From contig JACRLJ010000145.1 of NCBI GenBank assembly GCA_016215105.1, positions 2,782 to 38,794 on the forward strand: a stretch of DNA of 36,013 nt, written 5' to 3'. The notes beneath the pieces are model-generated. The model was not told the origin of the DNA and did not search any database. It worked only from the letters and a program-made list of their open reading frames with translations. How positions within the stretch are numbered: position 1 is the first letter of the stretch; each line of letters starts with the position of its first letter. Below are positions 7,342 through 15,659 of the stretch, one piece after another. The translations under genes and the position numbers were made by a program. Origin of the DNA: Candidatus Hydrogenedentota bacterium (lineage in GTDB: Bacteria > Hydrogenedentota > Hydrogenedentia > Hydrogenedentales > SLHB01).

Positions 7342-8041
7342 TCCATGAATATGAATTATGCTGTTTTTGTCAACCAAATCACCCTCGTTTTGCGAAAATA
7401 CCCGCCCGTCCCTCGCCACGCCCCGGCCCCGTCCCGCTCCGCCATTGCCTGCAAAACTCCTTTCGCGGCAATAACATATCCTGCCAGACCCCTTGTTTCG
7501 AAAACCCGCCATATCTGCCGTGTCCAGGCCCTGACCCAACTTCCTCCCTCTTCATCCTCCCCGTCGATGTGAAGTTCGATATCAGCCTTCAACCGCGCCA
7601 CCCCCTCGTTTCACCTTTCACGGATTACGCTCAGTATCCTGCGCTCCAGCCGCAGTTCTCCCTGGCCGCTTGTGCCTCGCGGCAGTCCAATTCGCCAAGG
7701 TTCTATGCGTTCTCAGCATTCTTTTGCGGCCAAATGGTTTCGTTGCGGCAGCGCTATGGATCGCTCTCTTCCCGTATCTCTCGCTGGCCCATACCTCTCC
7801 GCATTCCTCCGCGCCCTCCGCGACTCCGCGTTTTGGTTCCTCTCGCCCTCCTCAAACGGCCCCTCAAGCCGAAACACCTGCCCCTTATATATGGGGAGGT
7901 TTTGTGAAGTAGTCGGGCGGACCCCGTCGGCGCAAAGGGCTCGCTCTGTGTTGGGAGTGCCCTCTCCCTGTGTGCTATCGTACGCGCGTTTTCTTCTTTG
8001 GCGCACGACACCGAAACGAAATTACGTGAAAGGTTACTTCC
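7342..8041. other. Gene-free stretch before the propeller gene
   Basis: About 700 bp without a convincing gene; open frames on both strands lack ribosome sites and family motifs. On the minus strand 7356-7601 could encode 81 residues, unlike anything I recognise. Around 7805-7834 degenerate CTCCGCG units repeat several times (CCTCCGCGCCCTCCGCGACTC), a kind of text common in intergenic filler. AAAGG upstream of 8042 serves the next gene. Confidence 0.4.
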
Positions 8042-9112
8042 ATGGCGAAAGGCACGATTTACGAGACCGAACGCGTGTTTATGCGGGATCCGCGCTCCGG
8101 ACTTACCGTCACGCGGCTTACCCATAGTTCCTGTATTGCGCAAAATCTCTACTTCGAGATGTGCTCGTTCACCAAAGACGACGCGTACGTCGTCCTCATC
8201 TCCCAACGCTACGCCGGACGTGACGCGCCATGGGATCTATTCCGGATTCGTACCGACGGTCACGAGCTCATCCAATTGACTGAATGCGACGACCTTAGCG
8301 GCATCGTTTTTTCACCGGCCCAGTCGAAGTTCTTCTATCAATCCAAGGGAGAACTGCATCGTCTCGACGTCCATACGCTGAAAGACGAAGCGTTCGCGAA
8401 AGCCCCGGGCGCCAACGCCGTGTCGCCGCGCTCCCTCGCCACCATTGACGAAAACGGCGCCGCCTACATCGGCAGTGTCTTCAATGACAAAGGCGAAGCC
8501 CTCATCTTCAAGACCGACACGGCCAACGGCAAGACGAGCGTGCTTCACTCGACGACCTCGCTGGTGCATCTGCACGTCGATCCCCAAGGCAAGACCTTAT
8601 TCTTCATCGACCACAAGGAAAACACGGGACCATCACTAATTGATACGGATGGGAAGAATCTGCGTCCCTACCCCTTCCGTAAGTTCTCGCACCATACCTG
8701 GTTTGGAAAGACCGGGCTTATGCAGGGCACCCTGGTTCCCCCCGGCGCCGCGCTCGTCACCGTGCGCGAGGGCGACCCCGAACCTGTCATTCTTGCCGAA
8801 GGCCGCTACTATTGGCACTCCTCCGCGAGCGTGGACGCGCAATGGATTATTTCGGACACCAATTGGCCCCAGGAAGGTCTGTTTCTGTTGCACGTGCCGA
8901 CGCGCACCGTCACCTACGTGTGCGACACGCGCTCCTCGTGCTCTCACCCCCAGTGGAGCCACCCCCATCCGGCCCTGTCCCCGACAATGAAATATGTGCT
9001 GTACAACTCCGACATGACCGGCATAGGCCAAGTCTATCTGGCGAACCTGACAGAGGAATTCCTGGAAAAGGCGTCGCGCGGCTACACGTGCCAGCCAACC
9101 CTATTGGCGTGA
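8042..9112 (+). CDS. Oligogalacturonate-lyase-like beta-propeller (PL22 type)
   Basis: A 356-residue protein without signal peptide, built of repeated TolB/WD40-like propeller blades (for example WDLFRIRTDGHELIQLTE near 64-81, and KYVLYNSDMTGIGQVYL near 317-333). PL22 lyases bind Mn through one His plus a Q-x-x-H-x-H group; here Gln304, His307 and His309 sit exactly so in HPQWSHPHP, with His259 (YYWHSS) and His217/218 (FSHHTW) as further candidates. The family splits unsaturated oligogalacturonides in the cytoplasm by beta-elimination. The substrate could be another uronide, and plain PD40 binding proteins share the fold. Its 3' end overlaps the convergent PPC-protein gene by 12 bp. Confidence 0.75.
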   Translation: MAKGTIYETERVFMRDPRSGLTVTRLTHSSCIAQNLYFEMCSFTKDDAYVVLISQRYAGRDAPWDLFRIRTDGHELIQLTECDDLSGIVFSPAQSKFFYQSKGELHRLDVHTLKDEAFAKAPGANAVSPRSLATIDENGAAYIGSVFNDKGEALIFKTDTANGKTSVLHSTTSLVHLHVDPQGKTLFFIDHKENTGPSLIDTDGKNLRPYPFRKFSHHTWFGKTGLMQGTLVPPGAALVTVREGDPEPVILAEGRYYWHSSASVDAQWIISDTNWPQEGLFLLHVPTRTVTYVCDTRSSCSHPQWSHPHPALSPTMKYVLYNSDMTGIGQVYLANLTEEFLEKASRGYTCQPTLLA

Positions 9113-10423
9113 CGCCGGATCGCGAACGATTCGCGCTTTGCGTCCGGCAAGCCATACAAGCGCCAGCGCCGCGGCCAGCACCAGCGCGTCGCCAGCCGAG
9201 CCGCCACCGGACATGCTGGCGAGAGAGGGGTCCTCTTTGACGTGCGTCAACGAGAAATCCTGCGAAGTCGTGCCGTTCACCGTCACGGTCTTGGTCACCG
9301 GAGTATAGCCCGTCGCGGACGCGGTAACGGTGTACGTGTCCGCGGGAATGCTCGCGAAGGCATATACACCGGTCGAGTCGCTGAGCGTCGAAACACCGCC
9401 GAGGTCTTCGATCGTAATAGTGGCGTTGGCGATGACCGGCGCCGGCGTCCCGCAGCCTCCGCCGCCCGTCACCTTCTGCGTCACAACCCCGGCCAGCGCC
9501 GACGGAAGCGGCGAACCGCCGCTCTTGACGCTCAGCGAGAAGCTGTCGTCCTCTCCATCCTTCGCTACGTTCGTCACACGCACGTACAGGATGCCGGTGT
9601 CTGCCGGTTGCGTCACATACACGAGTTGCGCAACGGCCTCGGCTTTCGCATACTCGCCGGCCTTCGCACTGGACGCCAGCACGGTTGTCCCGTCAGACGC
9701 GTACAGGTCGATGAACGGCAGCGCGAGCGATCCCGCCTGGATCGCCGTGATCGTCAGCGTCTCACCGGGGCCTGGATTGTAGAAGGCCACCCAGTCCTTG
9801 TCGGTTGGGGATACAAACTGGTGGATCTGCGCCGGACCGTTCACGTCGATCCATCGGGCTTCAGCGGCGCTGTTGTCCGGCTCGTAACGATCGGGCCCGC
9901 CAAGCTTGGTCGCGGCAATACGATAGCTGGGCGTAGAGTTACAATCCTTATTACTGTAACAGGTCACAAATACGGCTACGCCGTAGTACGTGCCTTTGGT
10001 CAAATGAGCGACCCGAACCACCGGGCCGAACTGCTCGGTGTCTTCCGTGAGCCGTATGTACGACGCCGCCGCCAAGGCGTCATCCAGATTGCGGATCAAG
10101 GTAATCGACGACGAAAACAAGCCGAACCCCAGCAGGGGTTTCGGGTCGGGCCCCAACGCCTCAAAATCGGAGTACACGTCGGAGTCGCTAGCCAAGGTGA
10201 ACCTGAATAAATCGTAATCGCCCTCGGGCGAAAGCGTGTGCGTCTGCGGCACACCGGTAAGATCCAGCGGGGTCGCCTGAAATGCGCGGTCGTCCGGCTC
10301 AAACTTGTCCGGAGCGTCAGCCCATGCGCCGCTCGCACACAGCAGAAAAGCGCAAGCAACAAACGCGGAACCCCATTTCGAGCGCCGAACCGAGCGGACT
10401 ACCAACTTTGGGACTCGCCTCAT
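9101..10423 (-). CDS. Secreted PPC-domain protein with regulatory-like domain and C-terminal anchor
   Basis: A 440-residue protein from ATG 10423 (GGGAG six nt upstream). Residues 1-36 are a signal peptide ending SGAWA. Two bacterial pre-peptidase C-terminal (PPC) beta-sandwiches follow (~38-180 and ~185-325), each opening with an EPD(D/N) motif (FEPDDRAFQATPL, YEPDNSAAEARWI). Residues ~330-405 look like a carboxypeptidase-regulatory-like domain (ATITIEDLGGVSTLSDSTGVYAF.. then DTYTVTASATGYTPV). The tail SGGGSAGDALVLAAALALVWLAGRK, a Gly-rich motif, hydrophobic helix and basic end, resembles GlyGly/MYXO-CTERM sorting signals. No catalytic domain is visible. It is likely a cell-surface or exported binding protein; role unknown. 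Confidence 0.78.
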   Translation of the reverse strand: MRRVPKLVVRSVRRSKWGSAFVACAFLLCASGAWADAPDKFEPDDRAFQATPLDLTGVPQTHTLSPEGDYDLFRFTLASDSDVYSDFEALGPDPKPLLGFGLFSSSITLIRNLDDALAAASYIRLTEDTEQFGPVVRVAHLTKGTYYGVAVFVTCYSNKDCNSTPSYRIAATKLGGPDRYEPDNSAAEARWIDVNGPAQIHQFVSPTDKDWVAFYNPGPGETLTITAIQAGSLALPFIDLYASDGTTVLASSAKAGEYAKAEAVAQLVYVTQPADTGILYVRVTNVAKDGEDDSFSLSVKSGGSPLPSALAGVVTQKVTGGGGCGTPAPVIANATITIEDLGGVSTLSDSTGVYAFASIPADTYTVTASATGYTPVTKTVTVNGTTSQDFSLTHVKEDPSLASMSGGGSAGDALVLAAALALVWLAGRKARIVRDPASRQ

Positions 10424-10478
10424 GACATACTCCCTTGTTCTCGCCACCACGGACGCACTGCCAGCCACCGCATTGGCC

Positions 10479-10507
10479 AGTATACCGCCGGTTTTGCAGG
10501 GTGTCAA
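10479..10507 (-). promoter_or_regulatory. Sigma-70 promoter of the PPC-protein gene
   Basis: On the minus strand TTGACA (10507-10502), a 17-bp spacer and TATACT (10484-10479) form a near-consensus promoter. The transcript would start near 10472, giving a ~49-nt leader to ATG 10423. Its position also rules out a longer N-terminus for that protein. Confidence 0.8.
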
Positions 10508-10557
10508 CGAATACGCGGGTGGGAAATCGGACGCCTGACATCAGCCCCCTGTCGCAT

Positions 10558-10586
10558 TTGACTGCCAGCGTAATCCCTACTATACT
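10558..10586 (+). promoter_or_regulatory. Sigma-70 promoter of the HNH nuclease gene
   Basis: TTGACT (10558-10563), a 17-bp spacer and TATACT (10581-10586), pointing away from the PPC-protein promoter. Start of transcription would be near 10593, about 42 nt before ATG 10635. Confidence 0.8.
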
Positions 10587-10634
10587 GGACATGATTATCC
10601 TGGCGCGAAGTCGTCAGAGGAAGTGGAGAACGGT

Positions 10635-11228
10635 ATGTTGGACGCTAAGGTCTTGGTTCTTAACCGTTCCTGGGTAGCGGTACACATCACCCCTGTGCGC
10701 CGCGCTATCACCCTGCTGTATCAAGGACTTGCCCGCGCGGTTCATCCCGAAAACTACGCCCTCTACGACTTCGAGAACTGGTGTGCGCTGTCCAAGGCCC
10801 GCCCCGACGGCCGCTACATCCAGACGCCCGCGCTGTCCATCCGTGTACCCGAGGTCATCCTGTTGACGGTGTTTAACGGTTTCGTGCGCAAGGAAGTCCG
10901 CTTTTCCCGGCGCAATATCTTCGAGCGCGACAAGAACGTTTGCCAATACTGCGCCAGACGCTTCCCCAAGCCGGATCTAACCATCGACCACGTCGTGCCG
11001 CAATCCCGCGGCGGACGCGACACGTGGGATAATCTGGTTTTGGCGTGCGTCTCGTGCAACGTGCGAAAGGCAAATCGTACGCCCGATGAGGCCCACATGC
11101 CCCTCATTCGCAGGCCGGTAAAACCCAACTGGATGCCTCAACTCGGGTCGCGTATTCCCAGCGATCAAATTATCACTTGGCAGAAGTTTGTGGATACCGC
11201 CTACTGGGACGCCGAACTGCGCGAATAG
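10635..11228 (+). CDS. HNH endonuclease family protein
   Basis: A 197-residue protein; ATG 10635 has GGAG 6-7 nt upstream, and in-frame GTG 10623 overlaps that site. Residues 1-95 form an N-terminal region common to this bacterial HNH type (VLVLNRSWVAVHITPVRRA). The HNH core follows: CQYC zinc pair, TIDHVVPQSRGG with the metal-binding DH, the Asn in TWDNLVLAC, and the second Cys pair CVSC. Relatives are stand-alone cellular proteins of unknown target; many bacteria carry one copy away from mobile elements. It has its own strong promoter and precedes priA by 85 bp, so a DNA-repair link is possible but unproven. Confidence 0.87.
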   Translation: MLDAKVLVLNRSWVAVHITPVRRAITLLYQGLARAVHPENYALYDFENWCALSKARPDGRYIQTPALSIRVPEVILLTVFNGFVRKEVRFSRRNIFERDKNVCQYCARRFPKPDLTIDHVVPQSRGGRDTWDNLVLACVSCNVRKANRTPDEAHMPLIRRPVKPNWMPQLGSRIPSDQIITWQKFVDTAYWDAELRE

Positions 11229-11313
11229 CCGCTTCGCTTAGACCGAAACGCGTGTCAGTGCGCCTGCGGCGCCCGAATCAGACCGACGGCCCAACGGCGG
11301 ATGTCCTTTATTC

Positions 11314-13791
11314 ATGAAAAGAACTTCTCAAGCGATGCCGCGCCCCAATTTCGCGGACGTGGTACTTCCGCTTCCGCTCGATCAGGCGTTCACCTACGCG
11401 GTCCCTCCATCGCTCCAGGACCGTATCGCGATAGGAATGCGGGTGGTCGCCCCATTCCAGAAACGGATCACGACGGGGTACGTGGTCGGATTGGCGGAAA
11501 CGTCCGAAGTCACCGGTGTCCGCGCGATTCTTGATCTGCCCGATCCCGCGCCCGTCTTCACGCCGGACATGGTATCGTTGTGCCGATGGATTGCCGATTA
11601 TTATTGCTGCGCGTGGGGAGAAGCGCTCCAGTGCGCGATTCCCGCCGGAATCCAGATTCGGGGCAAGAAGCGCTATACCTTGTTGCCGGACCAGCTTGCC
11701 CCGGGACGTTTCACGGATCGCCAGCGCGCAGTCATTGCAGAACTCCACCGGCGAGGACCGCTCACCGAAGGCCAACTTGCTGCCGTAGTAGGCCGGACCG
11801 CCCTGAGCAATACGCTGCAATCTCTGGAGAGACGCGGAATCCTGCTGGCGGAATCCGTCCTGACCGAATCCCGCGTCTCTGAACGAACCGATACGTGGGC
11901 GCGCTTGCTCGAAGGCGCCATCCCCGGCGCGGACGATTTGGCGACTTTGCAGAGGCGCGCTCCAAAACAAGCCGCGGTGTATCTCGACCTCCTGAACGGC
12001 GAACCCGAGCGCAGCGCTGCCGCGCTCTGCGCCAAACATGCCACTACCTCTGAGGTCTTCCACGCACTTGAGGTCAAAGGTTTAATCGAACGGTTCGAAC
12101 GCGAGAGTCTGCGCAGTCCGGAATTCGAAGCCGACGCAAAGTCTCGTTACAAATTCGACCTCAACGAGGAACAGCAGGCGACGTACACGGCTATTGTCCG
12201 GGCGCTTGAGAAGAAAGAATTCCAGACGTTTCTGCTGCAGGGTATCACCGGATCCGGTAAGACTGAGGTATATCTCCAGGCAATCGAACATGCCTTGGCG
12301 CTCGGCCGCGATGCAATTATCCTCGTACCGGAGATATCACTGACCCCGCAAACTGTTGGCCGTTTCAAGGCGCGCTTTCAAGAGCAGATTGCGGTCCTCC
12401 ACAGCGCGTTGACTCCCGGTGAACGCTACGACGAATGGCGGCGCGCCCAGCGCGGCGAGGTGCGCATCGTAGTCGGCGCTCGTTCGGCCATTTTCGCACC
12501 CCTCCCCCGGCTCGGCATTATCGTCGTGGACGAAGAACACGATACTTCGTATAAGCAGGGCGAGGTACCGCGCTATCACGCACGTGACGTGGCCATAATG
12601 CGCGCAAACATGTGTGGAGCCGTCTGCGTGTTGGGATCGGCTACGCCCTCGGTCGAATCCTTCTATAACAGCCAAACCGGCAAGTCTAGCCACCTCGCGC
12701 TGGCCCGGCGCGCTACCAACTCTGTCTTGCCAGAGGTCGAACTGGTCGACATGCGTCTCGAAACGCGCGAGCTTGGGGCAAACGCCATCCTGTCGCGCAC
12801 GCTCGAAGCCGAAGTGAGAGCACGGGTCGACACCAAGGAGCAAGTCATCCTATTGCTGAACCGCCGCGGATTCTCGCCCTTCGTGTTGTGTCCCCAATGT
12901 GGATGGGTGGCAAACTGCGACGACTGCAACGTCAGCCTTACGTACCACGCGCACGGAGCCTTCGTGAGTTGTCACTATTGCGGCGCGCGGCGCAGCATCC
13001 CGCAGGTCTGCGGCGAATGCCATTTCAATCCCCTGCTCTACCTCGGCACGGGAACCCAGAAGGTCGAGGACTACCTGCTCCGCTCGTTTCCGGAGTCGCG
13101 TATCGAGCGTATGGACGCCGATACGACTGCGGGAAGAGGAGGACACGCCAAGATATTGACCCGGTTTGCCGCCGGAGAAATTGACATATTGGTCGGAACG
13201 CAAATGATTGCGAAGGGGCATGACTATCCCGGCGTGACACTCGTGGGAGTGATCAACGCGGACACTGGACTGAGCATCCCAGACTTCCGCGCCGCCGAGA
13301 ACACGTTTCAATTGCTGACCCAGGTGGCCGGCCGCGCGGGCCGCGGCGACCGTCCGGGAAAGGTAATCGTCCAAACCTACCGGCCCAAACACTTCGCAAT
13401 ACAAGCCGCCGCGCACCACGACTATGCGGCTTTCTATTCTCGCGAGATTGTGGATCGTGAAAGCGCGGGGTACCCGCCGTTCCGCCGCATGGCTAATCTG
13501 GCGATCGAATGCGAAGATCCGCTGATGGCGGAACGGTATGCCGCGACACTGGGACGAGTCGTACAGCGGCAAATCGAAGCGCTCGACTTCCAGGGAGTTC
13601 AGCTCCTGGGCCCGGCGCCCGCAGTCGTCCGCCGTGTCAAGAAGAAGTACCGATGGAACCTGATGACCTTGTCCAAGAGTGGAAAACGATTGAACACGCT
13701 CCTAAGAGCCAGTCGAGACGCCTTTGCAAAGGAGTGTACAACTACGCGGGTTCAACTCAAGATAGACCTTGATCCGTACGGAGTTTTCTGA
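11314..13791 (+). CDS. priA: Primosomal protein N' (PriA helicase)
   Basis: An 825-residue protein with the full PriA layout. Residues ~10-105 are the 3' DNA-binding domain (FADVVLPLPLDQAFTYAVP). The superfamily 2 helicase begins near 285, with Walker A GITGSGKTE (310-318) and DEEH box (406-409). The paired zinc-binding Cys segment, inserted between helicase lobes, spans ~526-580 (CPQCG, CDDC, CHYC, CGEC). GTQMIAKGHDYPGV and QVAGRAGR are later helicase motifs. PriA reloads the replisome at stalled forks. The start is uncertain between ATG 11314 and ATG 11338; neither has a clear ribosome site, and the domain begins right after the second. Confidence 0.96.
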   Translation: MKRTSQAMPRPNFADVVLPLPLDQAFTYAVPPSLQDRIAIGMRVVAPFQKRITTGYVVGLAETSEVTGVRAILDLPDPAPVFTPDMVSLCRWIADYYCCAWGEALQCAIPAGIQIRGKKRYTLLPDQLAPGRFTDRQRAVIAELHRRGPLTEGQLAAVVGRTALSNTLQSLERRGILLAESVLTESRVSERTDTWARLLEGAIPGADDLATLQRRAPKQAAVYLDLLNGEPERSAAALCAKHATTSEVFHALEVKGLIERFERESLRSPEFEADAKSRYKFDLNEEQQATYTAIVRALEKKEFQTFLLQGITGSGKTEVYLQAIEHALALGRDAIILVPEISLTPQTVGRFKARFQEQIAVLHSALTPGERYDEWRRAQRGEVRIVVGARSAIFAPLPRLGIIVVDEEHDTSYKQGEVPRYHARDVAIMRANMCGAVCVLGSATPSVESFYNSQTGKSSHLALARRATNSVLPEVELVDMRLETRELGANAILSRTLEAEVRARVDTKEQVILLLNRRGFSPFVLCPQCGWVANCDDCNVSLTYHAHGAFVSCHYCGARRSIPQVCGECHFNPLLYLGTGTQKVEDYLLRSFPESRIERMDADTTAGRGGHAKILTRFAAGEIDILVGTQMIAKGHDYPGVTLVGVINADTGLSIPDFRAAENTFQLLTQVAGRAGRGDRPGKVIVQTYRPKHFAIQAAAHHDYAAFYSREIVDRESAGYPPFRRMANLAIECEDPLMAERYAATLGRVVQRQIEALDFQGVQLLGPAPAVVRRVKKKYRWNLMTLSKSGKRLNTLLRASRDAFAKECTTTRVQLKIDLDPYGVF

Positions 13792-13960
13792 CGAATAACC
13801 ATCTTTCGATGACCTTCAATTCGAGTGTCCTCTGGATTACTGCTTCTCAGATCGTGTGTATTGACATAGTACTTCCTTAAACGGAAGAATGGCCGTTTGT
13901 GCGACTTCATCGTTGCGCACGGATTCGGGACACCTGATAACCTACGGGATGGAGAATTCG

Positions 13961-15280
13961 ATGCCCTACTTTACTGACCTGCAACAACTCGTGAACCAAG
14001 TATCCGAATGGGCCGATCTGCGGCATGAACAAGGAATCAACGTCGAGCCGACGCTTAAACGTCTGCGCTCACAAGTTACCGCCGCCCAACGCGCCCTTGA
14101 AAAGGCTCAGCCCAGCAAAGCTTCCATGGAACGTGAACCGAACGGATTGGCGGCAATTCGCGCGCTGCGCCCGAAAGGTCCGCGGCGGATGTGGAAGTCC
14201 ATAGACGAGCGGAGCTTTAGGCCACGTCTGCAAGGCGCGTGGCTCGGCCGCGCGGCCGGTTGCACGCTCGGCGTGCCGGTCGAGGCGTGGACCGTCGAGA
14301 AGATGGAACAACTGGCCAAGCGTCACAAGATGGCGTTTCCCCCGAGGGATTATTGGACAGGCCATCCCGAACCGGAAGTCGTTCACTACGGCACGAGTCT
14401 CTGGCGGGACTATCTGAAAGGAAACATCCGCTGCATCCCTGTGGACGATGACCTGACCTACACCACGTTGGGCCTCCTCATTCTGGAAGAGTATGGCCCG
14501 AAATTCACTACGGCGGATGTCGGCAAGGCCTGGGTTGAATGGCTGCCCATCGCCTGCACCGCCGAGGATGTTGCGCTGAAGAATCTAAAGGCAGGCGTAC
14601 CCGCGTCGAAGGCCGCGGAGAAGGGTAACCCGTATCAAGAGTGGATCGGCGCCGATATCCGCAGCGATCCCTGGGCATACGCCGCGCCGGGCTGGCCCGA
14701 GAAGGCCGCGGAACTTGCGTACCGGGACGCCTATTTGTCGCACCGCCAGAACGGAATCTACGGCGCCATGTATTTCGCCGCGGCGATCTCGGCCGCGTTT
14801 GCTGTGGACACGGCGTTGGAGGCGCTCAAGATCGGTCTGACCGAAATCCCGAGAGACTGCCGTTTGGCGGCGGATATTCGCTGGGCGCTAGCGCTGGCGC
14901 CGAAACTGAAGGATTGGCGCGCGGCGCGTCAGGCCGTAGACCAGCGGTTCGCCGGCATGCATGTCGTACACACAAACAACAACGCGTGTCTTACGATCTT
15001 CGGGCTGATTCTCGGCAAACATGACTTCACTCGCACCATCGGGATGACCATCGCCATGGGCCTCGACAACGACTGCACCGGGGCAACCGCGGGTTCCCTG
15101 CTCGGCGCCGTCATCGGCATCAAAAGCATCCCCGAGCACTGGTGGAAACCGTTCAACAACAAGCAGCGCACCTATCTGAACGGCCACGAGTGGTTCTCGA
15201 ACAGCAATCTCGTTGAACGCTATATCAAAGCCGCAAAAACAGTTGCGGCGGACTTACCGTGTTCTGAAAGAAATTGGTAG
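13961..15280 (+). CDS. ADP-ribosylglycohydrolase family protein
   Basis: A 439-residue protein; ATG 13961 is preceded by GGAGAA five nt away, and in-frame ATG 13949 overlaps that site. Residues 1-80 are an extra helical, charged region not part of the core. The ARH fold then shows GAWLGRAAGCTLGVPVE (92-108), VDDDLTYTTLGLL (161-173) and the C-terminal metal motif MGLDNDCTGATAGSLLGA. The family removes ADP-ribose from proteins, DNA or small molecules with two Mg ions; DDD and DND stand where DDT and DTD are more common, a variant seen in large divergent members. Substrate is unknown. It is cytoplasmic (no signal) and monocistronic by layout; the next transcript has its own promoter and riboswitch. 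Confidence 0.85.
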   Translation: MPYFTDLQQLVNQVSEWADLRHEQGINVEPTLKRLRSQVTAAQRALEKAQPSKASMEREPNGLAAIRALRPKGPRRMWKSIDERSFRPRLQGAWLGRAAGCTLGVPVEAWTVEKMEQLAKRHKMAFPPRDYWTGHPEPEVVHYGTSLWRDYLKGNIRCIPVDDDLTYTTLGLLILEEYGPKFTTADVGKAWVEWLPIACTAEDVALKNLKAGVPASKAAEKGNPYQEWIGADIRSDPWAYAAPGWPEKAAELAYRDAYLSHRQNGIYGAMYFAAAISAAFAVDTALEALKIGLTEIPRDCRLAADIRWALALAPKLKDWRAARQAVDQRFAGMHVVHTNNNACLTIFGLILGKHDFTRTIGMTIAMGLDNDCTGATAGSLLGAVIGIKSIPEHWWKPFNNKQRTYLNGHEWFSNSNLVERYIKAAKTVAADLPCSERNW

Positions 15281-15301
15281 TCCGGTTTTTCCAAAACCGG
15301 A
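15281..15301 (+). terminator. 9-bp hairpin right after the ADP-ribosylglycohydrolase stop
   Basis: TCCGGTTTT (15281-15289) and AAAACCGGA (15293-15301) pair perfectly around a 3-nt loop. It begins at the base after the stop codon. There is no T-run after it, so it may be a weak terminator or an mRNA 3' stabiliser. Confidence 0.4.
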
Positions 15302-15401
15302 GCAGCCTGCGACAGCGGATCCGTCCTCATTCAGTCTGCCAATTCATACGAATCCAATCGTTGCTCCTCCATCCGGATTTGGAAGAGCCGGACTACCTGC
15401 G

Positions 15402-15433
15402 TTGCTTTTTGCCGCATTTCGTGGCACTATAAT
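15402..15433 (+). promoter_or_regulatory. Promoter of the ZTP-riboswitch/purH transcript
   Basis: A perfect TATAAT is at 15428-15433. The best -35 is TTGCTT (15402-15407), 20 bp away, which is long. Transcription should begin near 15440, about ten bases before the P1 helix of the riboswitch, as expected for a leader riboswitch. Confidence 0.6.
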
Positions 15434-15449
15434 CGCGTCTTCATTAATG

Positions 15450-15530
15450 ACGCTGCCGTGACTGGCGACTTGGGCGTGGAATTGACCACGAGGAAGCGGT
15501 AGCGTTTAGGTCATGCCGATCGCCTGGGCG
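15450..15530 (+). promoter_or_regulatory. ZTP/ZMP riboswitch (pfl motif)
   Basis: The aptamer shows all main pfl features. P1 is ACGCTGCC (15450-15457) with GGTAGCGT (15498-15505), eight pairs including one G-T. The conserved GTGACTGGCGA follows P1 (15458-15468). P2 is CGTGG (15475-15479) with CCACG (15486-15490), then AGGAAGCGG. After a short linker the hallmark CCGATCGCCTGGGC (15516-15529) closes the aptamer and can pair with the early loop as a pseudoknot. The class binds ZMP/ZTP, purine intermediates that build up when 10-formyl-tetrahydrofolate is short, and turns on folate and purine genes. Here it precedes AICAR transformylase, the enzyme that consumes ZMP. The 130 nt to the start codon hold the expression platform; I see no T-run terminator, so control of translation or a factor-dependent stop is possible. 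Confidence 0.93.
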
Positions 15531-15659
15531 CTGAGTGCGGAGCAACGGATTCGCTGACGTTGGGCGCCAAAGAGCATCGCTTCTTCAATTCACGCGGCCT
15601 CCAACTCTACAAGATGTTTCTGTCGCTCTCAGATGTTCAACCAAGAAGGAGCACGAAGC

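Noticed and set aside
7356-7601. Minus-strand 81-codon frame in the spacer after the Xre gene
   Set aside because: No ribosome site, no known family and no coupled neighbour; a TTGACA upstream on that strand lacks a proper -10 at the right distance.
7800-7840. CRISPR-like repetition of CTCCGCG
   Set aside because: Units are 7-10 bp, degenerate and contiguous, without spacers or cas genes.
9242-10210. 322-codon plus-strand open frame
   Set aside because: Shadow of the PPC-domain gene; composition is Arg-rich and the real gene has a signal peptide, promoter and ribosome site.
13861-13890. TTGACA before the ADP-ribosylglycohydrolase gene
   Set aside because: No -10 box at 16-19 bp; the following CTTCC/GGAAG hairpin is only five pairs.
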